DNA of 37,651 nt from a virus. Location of the stretch: positions 1 through 37,651 of the IMG/VR virus record IMGVR_UViG_3300020109_000057; one strand, written 5' to 3'. Every line of letters begins with the position of its first letter. The stretch's first letter is position 1. The translations under genes and the position numbers were made by a program. Shown here piece after piece: positions 15,701 to 22,789 of this stretch. The notes under the pieces are model-generated. The model was not told the DNA's origin. It ran no database searches and saw only the letters and a list, made by a program, of their open reading frames with translations.

Positions 15701-18700
15701 AATCCAGAATTAGCTAAAAAAGTTAGCTCAATGATTGCTATATCAAATAGACCAAAATTTATTGATCCTACTGGTAAAAATCCTGGTGCAAATTTCAGTG
15801 AATTTGAAATGGCTGTTGCATCAATTGTTAAAGATAAATATTCGAATGTTGATTCAACAATAAGCGCAAAACTCACAAAAGTTACTGATGGTTTATTAAG
15901 AAGATACGAAGCTAAGAAAAATACCACATATGGTGGTTTTATACCTAATTTTGCTTCACCTATAATGAAGGGTTATGCTTTTCAAGATGGTAGAATATAT
16001 AATGCTTTATACCATTCAGATGCTTGGGATGAAATTGAAGGTTCTACTAAAGGCGCAATAAAATATGCTATTCATAATAATAAATTATTATTACAAACTA
16101 GACAACCAATATCGGATACTTTAAAACGAGCATTTATATCAAAAGGTGTGCCTGAATCAGCTTTTTCTCCAGTTGAAGATGTAGCAGGTACTATGGCGGG
16201 TACAAATATTGCTGAAACAGAAAAGATGATAAATAATTTAGACCTCGTTGATATTGGAGGTGGTTATAAAGCTCAATTAAGAAAGGGAATTTATACAGCA
16301 ATTTATAATCTAAAAAATCAATCTTATGCTCCATTTGGCGGCGTAAGCCCAAAAGAATTACAAATGTATGGAGGTATTGAAAACTTTCTTAAGCGTGAAT
16401 TAAAGTTGGGAAGAGCTAAATCAGATTTTTCTCTTAATTCTTCAAAAGGTTTTATTCCTAATTTTGGTGTTGATCGAAACTATGTATTAGAAACTTTAGG
16501 AAGAATAAAGGAAGGCACAAGCGGTTTTTCTAAACTAGAGATAGAAGAATTCCTTAAAAAATTTGGCGCAGAATCATCAGTTCCTGATAAGATTTTTTCT
16601 AAAAACTCAATAATATCTACTGGAGAAATAATGGGAAAAAAACTTCCCAAATCAGTCATTGATTATATCAAAGGTAAATCTGTAAAAGAATTGAATGATT
16701 GGTTACAGAATCCAATTAAAAGAGCAATGTTTGATGGAATATTTGGTTTTAATTTCAGCAATTTTATAGGCAAAAATTCTAGATTTACAGATAGTAAAGG
16801 TTTTATTCCTAATTTTAACTATAATGATGGTGCATTGGATAAAATGACCACAGAATTAGGAAAAAGAGGAGCAATATCATCAGATCTAATACAATTCGTA
16901 ATCGATTTAAAAAATGAAAGATATGCAACGGGAGAAGATAAATTTCATCGCGAAATTGTAGCCAAACACTTTGGAGAAAACTTAACTCATGAAGAGTTAT
17001 TACACCCTAAATATGCAAATACTTATTTGAAAGGCAGTTATGATAAAAATAGTGGAAAAATTATATTTTATAAATCATTTCTGCAATCAATATTGCCGGA
17101 TAATCTTTTTGAAAACAAGCATCCATATATAAGAACAGTAAAAAATGAATTAAAATCAAGATTTGCTAATCGACAAAAAAACCGCCCAGTTATACCAAAA
17201 ACATTTTCTGCTTATAGAACATTTCACGAACAACATCCTGGACCTTTCCCTGTAAATGATTTTAATAAAGGTTTTATTCCTAATTTTGCATATAAACAAG
17301 CAGTAATGAGTTTAGAAGAAAACATGAGTGGCAATAAAGCCATATTTGATACTAAACCTTTTCCTCATATTAGAAACAGCAGTCAGCCAACATTTAGTTC
17401 CGCGATTGCCGATCATGGTGGATTAGCAAATGCGATGAGCGATTCAATGAGAGGACAGAAAGCTGCGGGGTTGATGAGTAAAGGGTTTGTGCCTAATTTC
17501 GGAAAAAAAGGAAAAAGTAGAAAAAGGAGAGGATCCTCTGCAGCTAGTTCTTCTGTGCCTCCAACAGGACCAGCATCAAATCCATCTCCTCCAACACCAG
17601 CATTTAGTAATGACGATATAGACCGAGCTATTTCTGATTTTATAAATGCAGTTCAAGCAGCAGAAGAAAATTTAAGCTTTTTTGAATCTGCGTTTGGAAG
17701 AAATAAATTGATAAAATCAGAAATGTTAAAATTAGAAAACGCTTTAAAAGCAGGTGGTCTTTCTGGCGCTGAATTGAGTAAGGCGATGACTGCTGCCAGT
17801 AATCAGATAAAGCAACAACAAGGTAAGTTTGCAAAAGGTTTATCATCTGCTAGCACAGCTATATCTATTGCTGGACCAATGATTGCTGGATTTGTAGAAC
17901 AAGCCGTTTTTGGTAATAAAAAACGTACAGAAATGACATCTGGTGAACGTCAAGGTCAAGCCCTTATAAGCACTGGATTGAGTGCTGTAACAACTGGCGC
18001 GGGTATTGGTGCAGCTTTTGGTCCTCAAGGAGCATTGATAGGTGGTGCTATTGGAGGTTTGGTTGGTTTAGTTAGCGCAATAGATGCAGCTAGTTTATCG
18101 TTATCTGAATTAGCGGAAATTGATCAAGAATTTTTAAAAAAACAACAAGCTAATTCTCAAGCTGCTTCTGGTTATGTTGATAGTCAGAAAAAATTAAATG
18201 ATTTAATAGCTAGTGGAGCTTCAAGTAAAGATATTGAAGATGCAACTAGAAATTTAGCACTTAGTTTTAATGAAATTAAAGATGTTAATCTAGCTCAAAT
18301 TTTTGCTAGCACTGGCGGTAATGTAAATAAACTACAAGATGAACTGAAGAAATATAATGATCAATTGAGTAGAACAGCAGCCGGTAAATCTGCTTTGAGT
18401 AATTTACAACAAGGCGGTGGATTTTTTGCTACAACTTTTGCGGGTGGAAAAACAACTGCTGAATTAGGTGTTAAAGAACCTTCAGAGGTGGCTGCTGAGT
18501 TATTCAAATCATCTTCGCTATTTAAAGATCCGCAAGTGATTGAACTTATGAAAGCTGGCACTAATGAAGATTTAATTGCAAGTGTAAAAAGATTCAAAAG
18601 TAGCAGAGTAAAACTCAATGTTCCAGGTCTCAGAGAGAATGCCGCTCAAATAGCTATTGCTCAACAAAATTTTGCTAAAAAATTTACTGATGAATTATTT

Positions 18701-21700
18701 CCAGATCTAAAAGAGAATGATTTTGCAAGATATCAGCAAGAAGTTCAAAGAGCAGTAGATTTACTATTCGGTAAAAGTGGAGAAGCAATCGGAAGAGGTC
18801 TTGAAAAAATGGGTAAATTAGAGGCTTCTAACAATGCTATTCAAAAAGTTAGAAACGCCGCTTTACAAGGATTTGCTGAAATTTTTGGAAAAATAGAAAA
18901 TTCTATCAAAACTTTATCATTGCAAGCGGCAATAGCTTTAGAAAAAGATTCACAAATTAACAGGGTAAATTCGGCAATAAATGAATTTACTACTAATTTT
19001 TCTGAATCGATTGAAAGTTTTGTAATGAATTCTTTACCAGAAGGTCCAAAAAAATTAGGCTTTACTCAATTTGCCGCACAAAGAAAATATGATGATGCTA
19101 TTGCAAAACAGCAAATTTCTGCTGAAAATTTCAGATTGAGTCAACAAAAAGAACGAAATGATTTTCAAAAAACAAGAGAAGAAAATATAACAAAATTATT
19201 TAAAGAAGTAAGCTTGCAATCCGAACAGTCTGCTAAATTTTATCAATCAGATATATATGATAAAGTAAAATCGGGAGATTTGTCAGGTTTATCAAGTGAC
19301 GAAGTAAGTAGAGCTTTGACGGGAAAATTAATTGAACGAACTAAAACATCAGGATTAACAGCTGAAAGTCAAGCAGTAAGTTTAAGAAGAGGTTTAAAAG
19401 AAAAAAATATTGATCTTTCAAACTTTGATTTTTCAGATAAAGATAAAGTTGGTAGCTTAATCGAAACTGTAGGCGCAGTTCAAAATGAAATAGCTGCTAC
19501 AGGTGGAGCAGGGAGCGATCAAACTTATTTAAAAAGAATAGTCGCTAAATTTCAAAATTCTTTAAGTGATCTTTACAACACTCAAGAATTTTTTACAAAT
19601 AAAGCTAAGAAACAAGAATATGATGCAGCTATTGAGTTGGCTAGATTAGAAGGAGATCAGTTCAATCAGAGAATGATTAATGCTGAAAAATTATTTCAAG
19701 TAAATCAAATTTTAGAAAAAGCTCAATTAGAAGCAACAAAAACTTTATCAGTAGAAAGAGCTAAAGTAGATAATGCAAATTTCATGCGCATGGAAAGCAT
19801 GAAAAACATGTCCGCAAGTATAGCTAATAATTTAGATGTAAGTAAGGCCGAAGGAACAAGAGACATAAATCGCCTTAAAAGAACTTTACAAGATCCTGCT
19901 AAAGTTGCTGGTCTCGGTGTATCAGAAAGATCCGAAAGACAGTTTAAAATACAAGAACAAATATTGAAAAAAGAAAGAGCTATGGAAGATGCAAACATAA
20001 ATGCTGAAATTCAACAAAGAATGTTGGAATTAGCCGCTGAACGTGAAAATACAACAGCTTTATATAATTTATCAGAAGTCATTGAAAGATTTGCGGCAAA
20101 AACTTTGTTAGATGATTTAGGTGGAGAAGAGGTTTTTAAAGAAATGCAAAATAATCCTTATATAGGAAAAAGCAAGGACGAATTAGACGTTATGATTACG
20201 AGCGGATCTTATATGCAGCAAGAAGTAAATCCTGGTGTTAACGTTTTAGAGCAAATACGAAAAGCTCAATCTTATTCTCCAGAACAATTAACTAAATTCG
20301 AAGCGTATAAAAGAACTCAAGCATCTATTGCTGCTTATAGATCAGGCAACACTTCAACAGCTACAGTAGACGCTTTTGCTGATAGAATGTCTAAGGCAAA
20401 TTTTAATAAGATGGACAGAGATAAACAAATGGCATTCTTAACAGAAGAGCGACAGAAAGCTGATGAAGCAGGAGCAATAGCATTATCAAATACTATTAGT
20501 CGTTTTCAAGAACAGATTAAATTAAGAAAAGAAGCTCTAGATATTAGCAGAGCCGATGTAAATGAACAAGTAGAATTCGATAAAAAAATTATTAGAACCA
20601 ATAATTCTTTTGCAGGAAGATTTAAAACTAGTTTTCGTAACCTTAAATACGAAGGAGAAGAAATTTTATTAAAACTAGGTGGAGATCTGCCAAGAATGTT
20701 TGCTGATGGTCTTGTAAATGGCATAAAAGCAGCAATAAGAGAAAGCGATAATTTAGGTGAAGCTTTAATGGGTATAGCTGGTAACTTTTTAGATGCTATA
20801 AGTACCGCTATGATGCAATCGGCGGTTTATTCAATGTTGGGATCGATGGGATTCAATATGGCTGGTGCCGCTGGATCAGTGCCAGTTAAAACTCAAAAAG
20901 GTGGAGTGATTCGCGCTCAATCTGGTATGTATATTTCTGGAACAGGTTCTGGAGATAAATATCCAGCATTACTTGAGAACGGCGAATATGTATTGAATAG
21001 AAAAGCAGTAATGGCTATGGGTGGCCCAAGCGAATTAGATAAATTGAATTTTTCAATGGCTCCTCGTTTTGCTTCTGGAGGTTCTTTTGCAACAGAGTTG
21101 ACTGATTTAAAATCTATGGAAGAAGGTATGACAACTTTTGGTTTAGAAAATAGTAAGTTATACAATGAATTAAGAGATGAACAAAGAGCTAAACAAGCAG
21201 AAAAAAGACGCAAAGCCGCTGAAAGAAGAAAAATGATTGCTGGTATTGTGGGGTCAATAGTTGGAATGGCGGCTTCATTTGGGCTAATGAAAGCTGCTGG
21301 TAAATTTAATACTGATACTGGTATGGGCGGAAGTGCCGCGCCAAAAGGCCCTGGAGTTGATAAACCTGATTATTTAGGATATGGAGTTGGATCTTCTAGA
21401 AATACATCTCTAGCTATAGGAACAGGAGGTCAAACAGGAGGATTATTTACTGGTAAAAGTTTTCAAAAAAGCAGTAACTCATCATCGTATGGTTCTCGTT
21501 TATCAGACATAATTCCAGCTTATGCAGAAGGTGGATTATATAGCTCACCAATTATTAAAAAATATGGTGTTGGTATGCAAAATGGAGGAATGTACGGTGG
21601 TTCTTCTAACAATTCTAATACAGTAAATAATAACAATGCAACTAATTCATTCAATTTTAATACAACAGTAAATAGAGACGGTACTATACAAATGGGAGCA

Positions 21701-21838
21701 GATTCAACAAGTTATAAACAACAAGATGTAGAATTATCTAATAATTTGAATTCTAAAGTATATGAAACAGTATTAGATGTGATAAAACAACAACAAAGAT
21801 TTGGCGGCGTATTAGCTGGAACTCGTAGACCTGTTTAA
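12719..21838 (+). CDS. Tape measure protein carrying an internal module array
   Basis: This 3039-aa protein sets tail length and leaves with the DNA during infection. Residues about 95-400 are a typical tape-measure core (PhageMin_Tail/TP901 type: KNLADINRVFGLSTSQLQKF, then RGGAVIGNALKTIFTRLQRT). Glycine-rich hydrophobic segments that could cross membranes lie at about 428-450, 1705-1730, 1760-1789, 2680-2713 and 2839-2859. The C-terminus has the common GG-x-x-x-x-x-G...PALLENGEYVLNRKA signature (about 2730-2770). Between residues 627 and 1594 seven GF(I/V)PNF motifs separate six modules, two of them PD-(D/E)XK nuclease-like. A basic KKGKSRKRRG patch and a Pro/Ser linker follow the last motif, then long coiled coils. 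The stop and the next ATG share one base (TAATG). The core role is secure; the delivered-effector role is inferred. Confidence 0.95.
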   Translation: MSVQINVAANQAALVASIQAGVQAYNQRFAQNNPINLQINARAFSQPLGRITGDVKDFEAALAASNARVIAFGASTAVLGGVIRSFKELASVTIDVEKNLADINRVFGLSTSQLQKFSTELFNVSKQTASSFDDASKAALEFSRQGLKAEETLQRTKDALTLTRLAGIGTANAVDALTSTVNGFAATGITTTQILNKLVAVEQDFAVGAGDLAEALSRTGQAAQEAGVSLDQLNALVTAAQQSTARGGAVIGNALKTIFTRLQRTDTLDQLEAFNISVRDVQGNILPAVTILENFAGAYKNLADAQRAQLSEQVAGVYQVNILKAIVNDLNQSQGVYAGALQRGASATNEAEIATAKLNKTLDALLSQTATSAQQLANNIGKVTFEPLARYGTEQLKSLVESMNEILEGEGIGSTFANGLLKGIRNVIAGPGAIAAFFTLFKLIQNSFSFLSQALPQIAGITTETQNRKNIESAILQIMAQQGTVAQALDGLTGNQVAQANLLLQTARAQTAEYQRQVTLAKQLAPQLSGQGVKVAGSRGLQVTRAGGYVPTATKLAEVVGAKAGGYSPGRVVPSPVGGVMNTAEDVKYVPGFAQPFINPPANSKAGRAHRQKSINRTGVDPYMFRGFIPNFGLTSTGTETSKEWSDRVKIRNNPLVTSKTNVGPKFFDFFVADINKKQLNISIDAIRKEARDVVKEIYLKKQNRTGELSGLAYQPEKLQAFVNKYEDQVDPTGLARTETGLKNINKTSGYSYAINQVQGLLGEAEAYKELKDHGYKPTSGNQYFDFKTDDGRFAEVRTRKAVSIKDILDKAILQHLSTITGTYNNTKNDRIFTGNYDLITPTGTAFNASGFIPNFAVPMTTASIPWFKKYSSKYKNVAGDTDVFKMGDFPTYGRGLNHEYAKKGNSAMLSYLHEDFVRSALNIALGSKKVIRPAEVGFKNKPVSDISNENDFDLLYKLADGSYSMIELKQDFKNISGSVIGFMNKKLENLKKENPELAKKVSSMIAISNRPKFIDPTGKNPGANFSEFEMAVASIVKDKYSNVDSTISAKLTKVTDGLLRRYEAKKNTTYGGFIPNFASPIMKGYAFQDGRIYNALYHSDAWDEIEGSTKGAIKYAIHNNKLLLQTRQPISDTLKRAFISKGVPESAFSPVEDVAGTMAGTNIAETEKMINNLDLVDIGGGYKAQLRKGIYTAIYNLKNQSYAPFGGVSPKELQMYGGIENFLKRELKLGRAKSDFSLNSSKGFIPNFGVDRNYVLETLGRIKEGTSGFSKLEIEEFLKKFGAESSVPDKIFSKNSIISTGEIMGKKLPKSVIDYIKGKSVKELNDWLQNPIKRAMFDGIFGFNFSNFIGKNSRFTDSKGFIPNFNYNDGALDKMTTELGKRGAISSDLIQFVIDLKNERYATGEDKFHREIVAKHFGENLTHEELLHPKYANTYLKGSYDKNSGKIIFYKSFLQSILPDNLFENKHPYIRTVKNELKSRFANRQKNRPVIPKTFSAYRTFHEQHPGPFPVNDFNKGFIPNFAYKQAVMSLEENMSGNKAIFDTKPFPHIRNSSQPTFSSAIADHGGLANAMSDSMRGQKAAGLMSKGFVPNFGKKGKSRKRRGSSAASSSVPPTGPASNPSPPTPAFSNDDIDRAISDFINAVQAAEENLSFFESAFGRNKLIKSEMLKLENALKAGGLSGAELSKAMTAASNQIKQQQGKFAKGLSSASTAISIAGPMIAGFVEQAVFGNKKRTEMTSGERQGQALISTGLSAVTTGAGIGAAFGPQGALIGGAIGGLVGLVSAIDAASLSLSELAEIDQEFLKKQQANSQAASGYVDSQKKLNDLIASGASSKDIEDATRNLALSFNEIKDVNLAQIFASTGGNVNKLQDELKKYNDQLSRTAAGKSALSNLQQGGGFFATTFAGGKTTAELGVKEPSEVAAELFKSSSLFKDPQVIELMKAGTNEDLIASVKRFKSSRVKLNVPGLRENAAQIAIAQQNFAKKFTDELFPDLKENDFARYQQEVQRAVDLLFGKSGEAIGRGLEKMGKLEASNNAIQKVRNAALQGFAEIFGKIENSIKTLSLQAAIALEKDSQINRVNSAINEFTTNFSESIESFVMNSLPEGPKKLGFTQFAAQRKYDDAIAKQQISAENFRLSQQKERNDFQKTREENITKLFKEVSLQSEQSAKFYQSDIYDKVKSGDLSGLSSDEVSRALTGKLIERTKTSGLTAESQAVSLRRGLKEKNIDLSNFDFSDKDKVGSLIETVGAVQNEIAATGGAGSDQTYLKRIVAKFQNSLSDLYNTQEFFTNKAKKQEYDAAIELARLEGDQFNQRMINAEKLFQVNQILEKAQLEATKTLSVERAKVDNANFMRMESMKNMSASIANNLDVSKAEGTRDINRLKRTLQDPAKVAGLGVSERSERQFKIQEQILKKERAMEDANINAEIQQRMLELAAERENTTALYNLSEVIERFAAKTLLDDLGGEEVFKEMQNNPYIGKSKDELDVMITSGSYMQQEVNPGVNVLEQIRKAQSYSPEQLTKFEAYKRTQASIAAYRSGNTSTATVDAFADRMSKANFNKMDRDKQMAFLTEERQKADEAGAIALSNTISRFQEQIKLRKEALDISRADVNEQVEFDKKIIRTNNSFAGRFKTSFRNLKYEGEEILLKLGGDLPRMFADGLVNGIKAAIRESDNLGEALMGIAGNFLDAISTAMMQSAVYSMLGSMGFNMAGAAGSVPVKTQKGGVIRAQSGMYISGTGSGDKYPALLENGEYVLNRKAVMAMGGPSELDKLNFSMAPRFASGGSFATELTDLKSMEEGMTTFGLENSKLYNELRDEQRAKQAEKRRKAAERRKMIAGIVGSIVGMAASFGLMKAAGKFNTDTGMGGSAAPKGPGVDKPDYLGYGVGSSRNTSLAIGTGGQTGGLFTGKSFQKSSNSSSYGSRLSDIIPAYAEGGLYSSPIIKKYGVGMQNGGMYGGSSNNSNTVNNNNATNSFNFNTTVNRDGTIQMGADSTSYKQQDVELSNNLNSKVYETVLDVIKQQQRFGGVLAGTRRPV
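14615..15268 (+). other. Tape measure module 1: PD-(D/E)XK nuclease-like domain
   Basis: Residues 633-850. The second half carries GLLGEAEAYKELKDHGY (acidic residues at 764/766), then YFDFKTDDGRFAEVRTRK. D786 and E796 followed by V-R798 fit the D...(D/E)-x-K core of the restriction-endonuclease fold, with Arg in place of the usual Lys. A helical lead (about 680-750) precedes it. The fold call is by pattern only. The K-to-R change may alter activity. Confidence 0.5.
15287..15934 (+). other. Tape measure module 2: PD-(D/E)XK nuclease-like domain
   Basis: Residues 857-1072. LHEDFVRSALNIAL (E915) is the first helix acid. NDFDLLYKLADGSYSMIELK gives D954 and E968-L-K970, the complete D-x13-E-x-K arrangement. 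KQDFKN follows. This is the better preserved of the two nuclease-like modules and is not an obvious copy of module 1. A DNA- or RNA-cleaving role after ejection is inferred. Confidence 0.55.
15953..17482 (+). other. Tape measure modules 3-6, no recognised domain
   Basis: Module 3 (residues 1079-1243) begins GYAFQDGRIYNALYHSDAWD and looks like a mixed alpha/beta domain. Module 4 (1250-1360) is short and helical. Module 5 (1367-1517) has KFHREIVAKHF and THEELLHPKYANTYL, with scattered His and Glu but no metal motif I can defend. Module 6 (1524-1588) is short and polar, with PFPHIRNSSQPTFSSAIADH. No function is assigned to any of them. Confidence 0.7.
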
Positions 21839-22788
21839 TGAAAAATTCAACACTAAATTACGAAAATAGATTTTACTTAAATAGTAATGCTATTTCTGGT
21901 ATATTATCTATACAAGGTAATTATTCGATAAATTATGGTCCTATTAATACGATAGGTGTTGGTTATAATAAACAAGTAATGGCAGAAGTTCCAAGTGCTT
22001 CTTTTAGCATAAATAAATATTTATTATACAACGAACCTTTTTTAAGATTCACTGGTGAAAGACCAGATAAACAAGCTCAAAGGTTCGCTGGAAGTATTGA
22101 TTATTTTGGTAAATCTTTTGGATTTAAAACTGGTTGTGTTAATAGTATAAGTTTAGATTGTTCTGTAGGCGAAGTTCCTCAAACTTCTATTGATATACAA
22201 GTTTTTGGTGATATAGGTAAAACTATCTCAGCTTCAGGTAATATAGGCGCTCCTTATATAAGTGTGCCGCAAGTAAAAGATATTATTTTAACATGTAGCG
22301 GCTCACCTACTAATAGAATAACTCAATTTAATTATAATATAAATTGTCCTAAAAAACCAATTTATTTATTGCAACCATCTGGATTTGCTTCTAGTGGGCC
22401 ATCTGGACCTTCTGGTCCTATACCCAATTTTGCATATGTTCCTTATGAAATATTATTAGAATTACCTATTGAAATAGATGCTTCTTTTAATTTAGAAGTA
22501 GATGATTATGAAGCTAAAAAATTATATGATCAATTGAATAATGATAATGATGCTAGTTTTTCTATATCTATAAATGGAACAGTTTTTGAAGATGATTTCT
22601 TATCTGTAGGTAATTCACCTTTAATTGTAAACGACAATGAAGTGCTATTTGTTATCAGAAAAAGTGTTGGAATAAATATGTTCAATCAATCATTTAATGA
22701 TTTTAAACTTGTATCTCAAGAATTTAATTCAAGTGCTGACGACGTTTTAAGTGTAAAACTTAGTTATAAAGGTTATTTAAACAATTAA
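21838..22788 (+). CDS. Tail tube-like distal protein (duplicated tube fold)
   Basis: This 316-aa protein is encoded directly after the tape measure, overlapping it by one base. Local resemblance to the 444-aa tail tube protein is visible in order. SIQGNYSINYGPINTIG (24-40) parallels its IQSCNFNFTINRQDINEFG. DCSVGEVPQTSIDIQVFGDI (107-126) parallels EASVGAIPTASVTVEAFNI. LELPIEIDASFNLEVDD (207-223) parallels VDVPINMDVTVSAIVSE. A final strand with SSADDVLSVKLSY parallels GDNQTVDLTYTV. It therefore probably has the same two-domain tube fold and forms the ring between tube and tip. A linker GPSGPSGPIPNFAY (187-200) is collagen-like and contains a PNF triplet like the tape measure motif. Distal-tail position is inferred from order. 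Confidence 0.6.
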   Translation: MKNSTLNYENRFYLNSNAISGILSIQGNYSINYGPINTIGVGYNKQVMAEVPSASFSINKYLLYNEPFLRFTGERPDKQAQRFAGSIDYFGKSFGFKTGCVNSISLDCSVGEVPQTSIDIQVFGDIGKTISASGNIGAPYISVPQVKDIILTCSGSPTNRITQFNYNINCPKKPIYLLQPSGFASSGPSGPSGPIPNFAYVPYEILLELPIEIDASFNLEVDDYEAKKLYDQLNNDNDASFSISINGTVFEDDFLSVGNSPLIVNDNEVLFVIRKSVGINMFNQSFNDFKLVSQEFNSSADDVLSVKLSYKGYLNN

Positions 22789-22789
22789 T

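Larger units (their letters stand above)
14597..17500 (+). repeat. Seven GF(I/V)PNF motif repeats delimiting modules in the tape measure gene
   Basis: The copies start at 14597, 15269, 15935, 16448, 16799, 17270 and 17483 (residues 627, 851, 1073, 1244, 1361, 1518, 1589). Spacings are 224, 222, 171, 117, 157 and 71 residues. Copies 2, 4, 5 and 6 share the identical 18-base string GGTTTTATTCCTAATTTT. The others differ by one to a few bases. The residue after the motif is usually Gly or Ala, and in four copies Lys precedes it. The repeat lies between unrelated sequences, so it marks module boundaries rather than a duplicated domain. Confidence 0.95.

Noticed and set aside
14615-17482. The tape measure modules as ADP-ribosyltransferase or MuF-type toxins
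   Set aside because: I looked for R-S-E and related motifs and for MuF-like signatures and did not find a convincing set. Only the PD-(D/E)XK pattern in modules 1 and 2 is defensible.
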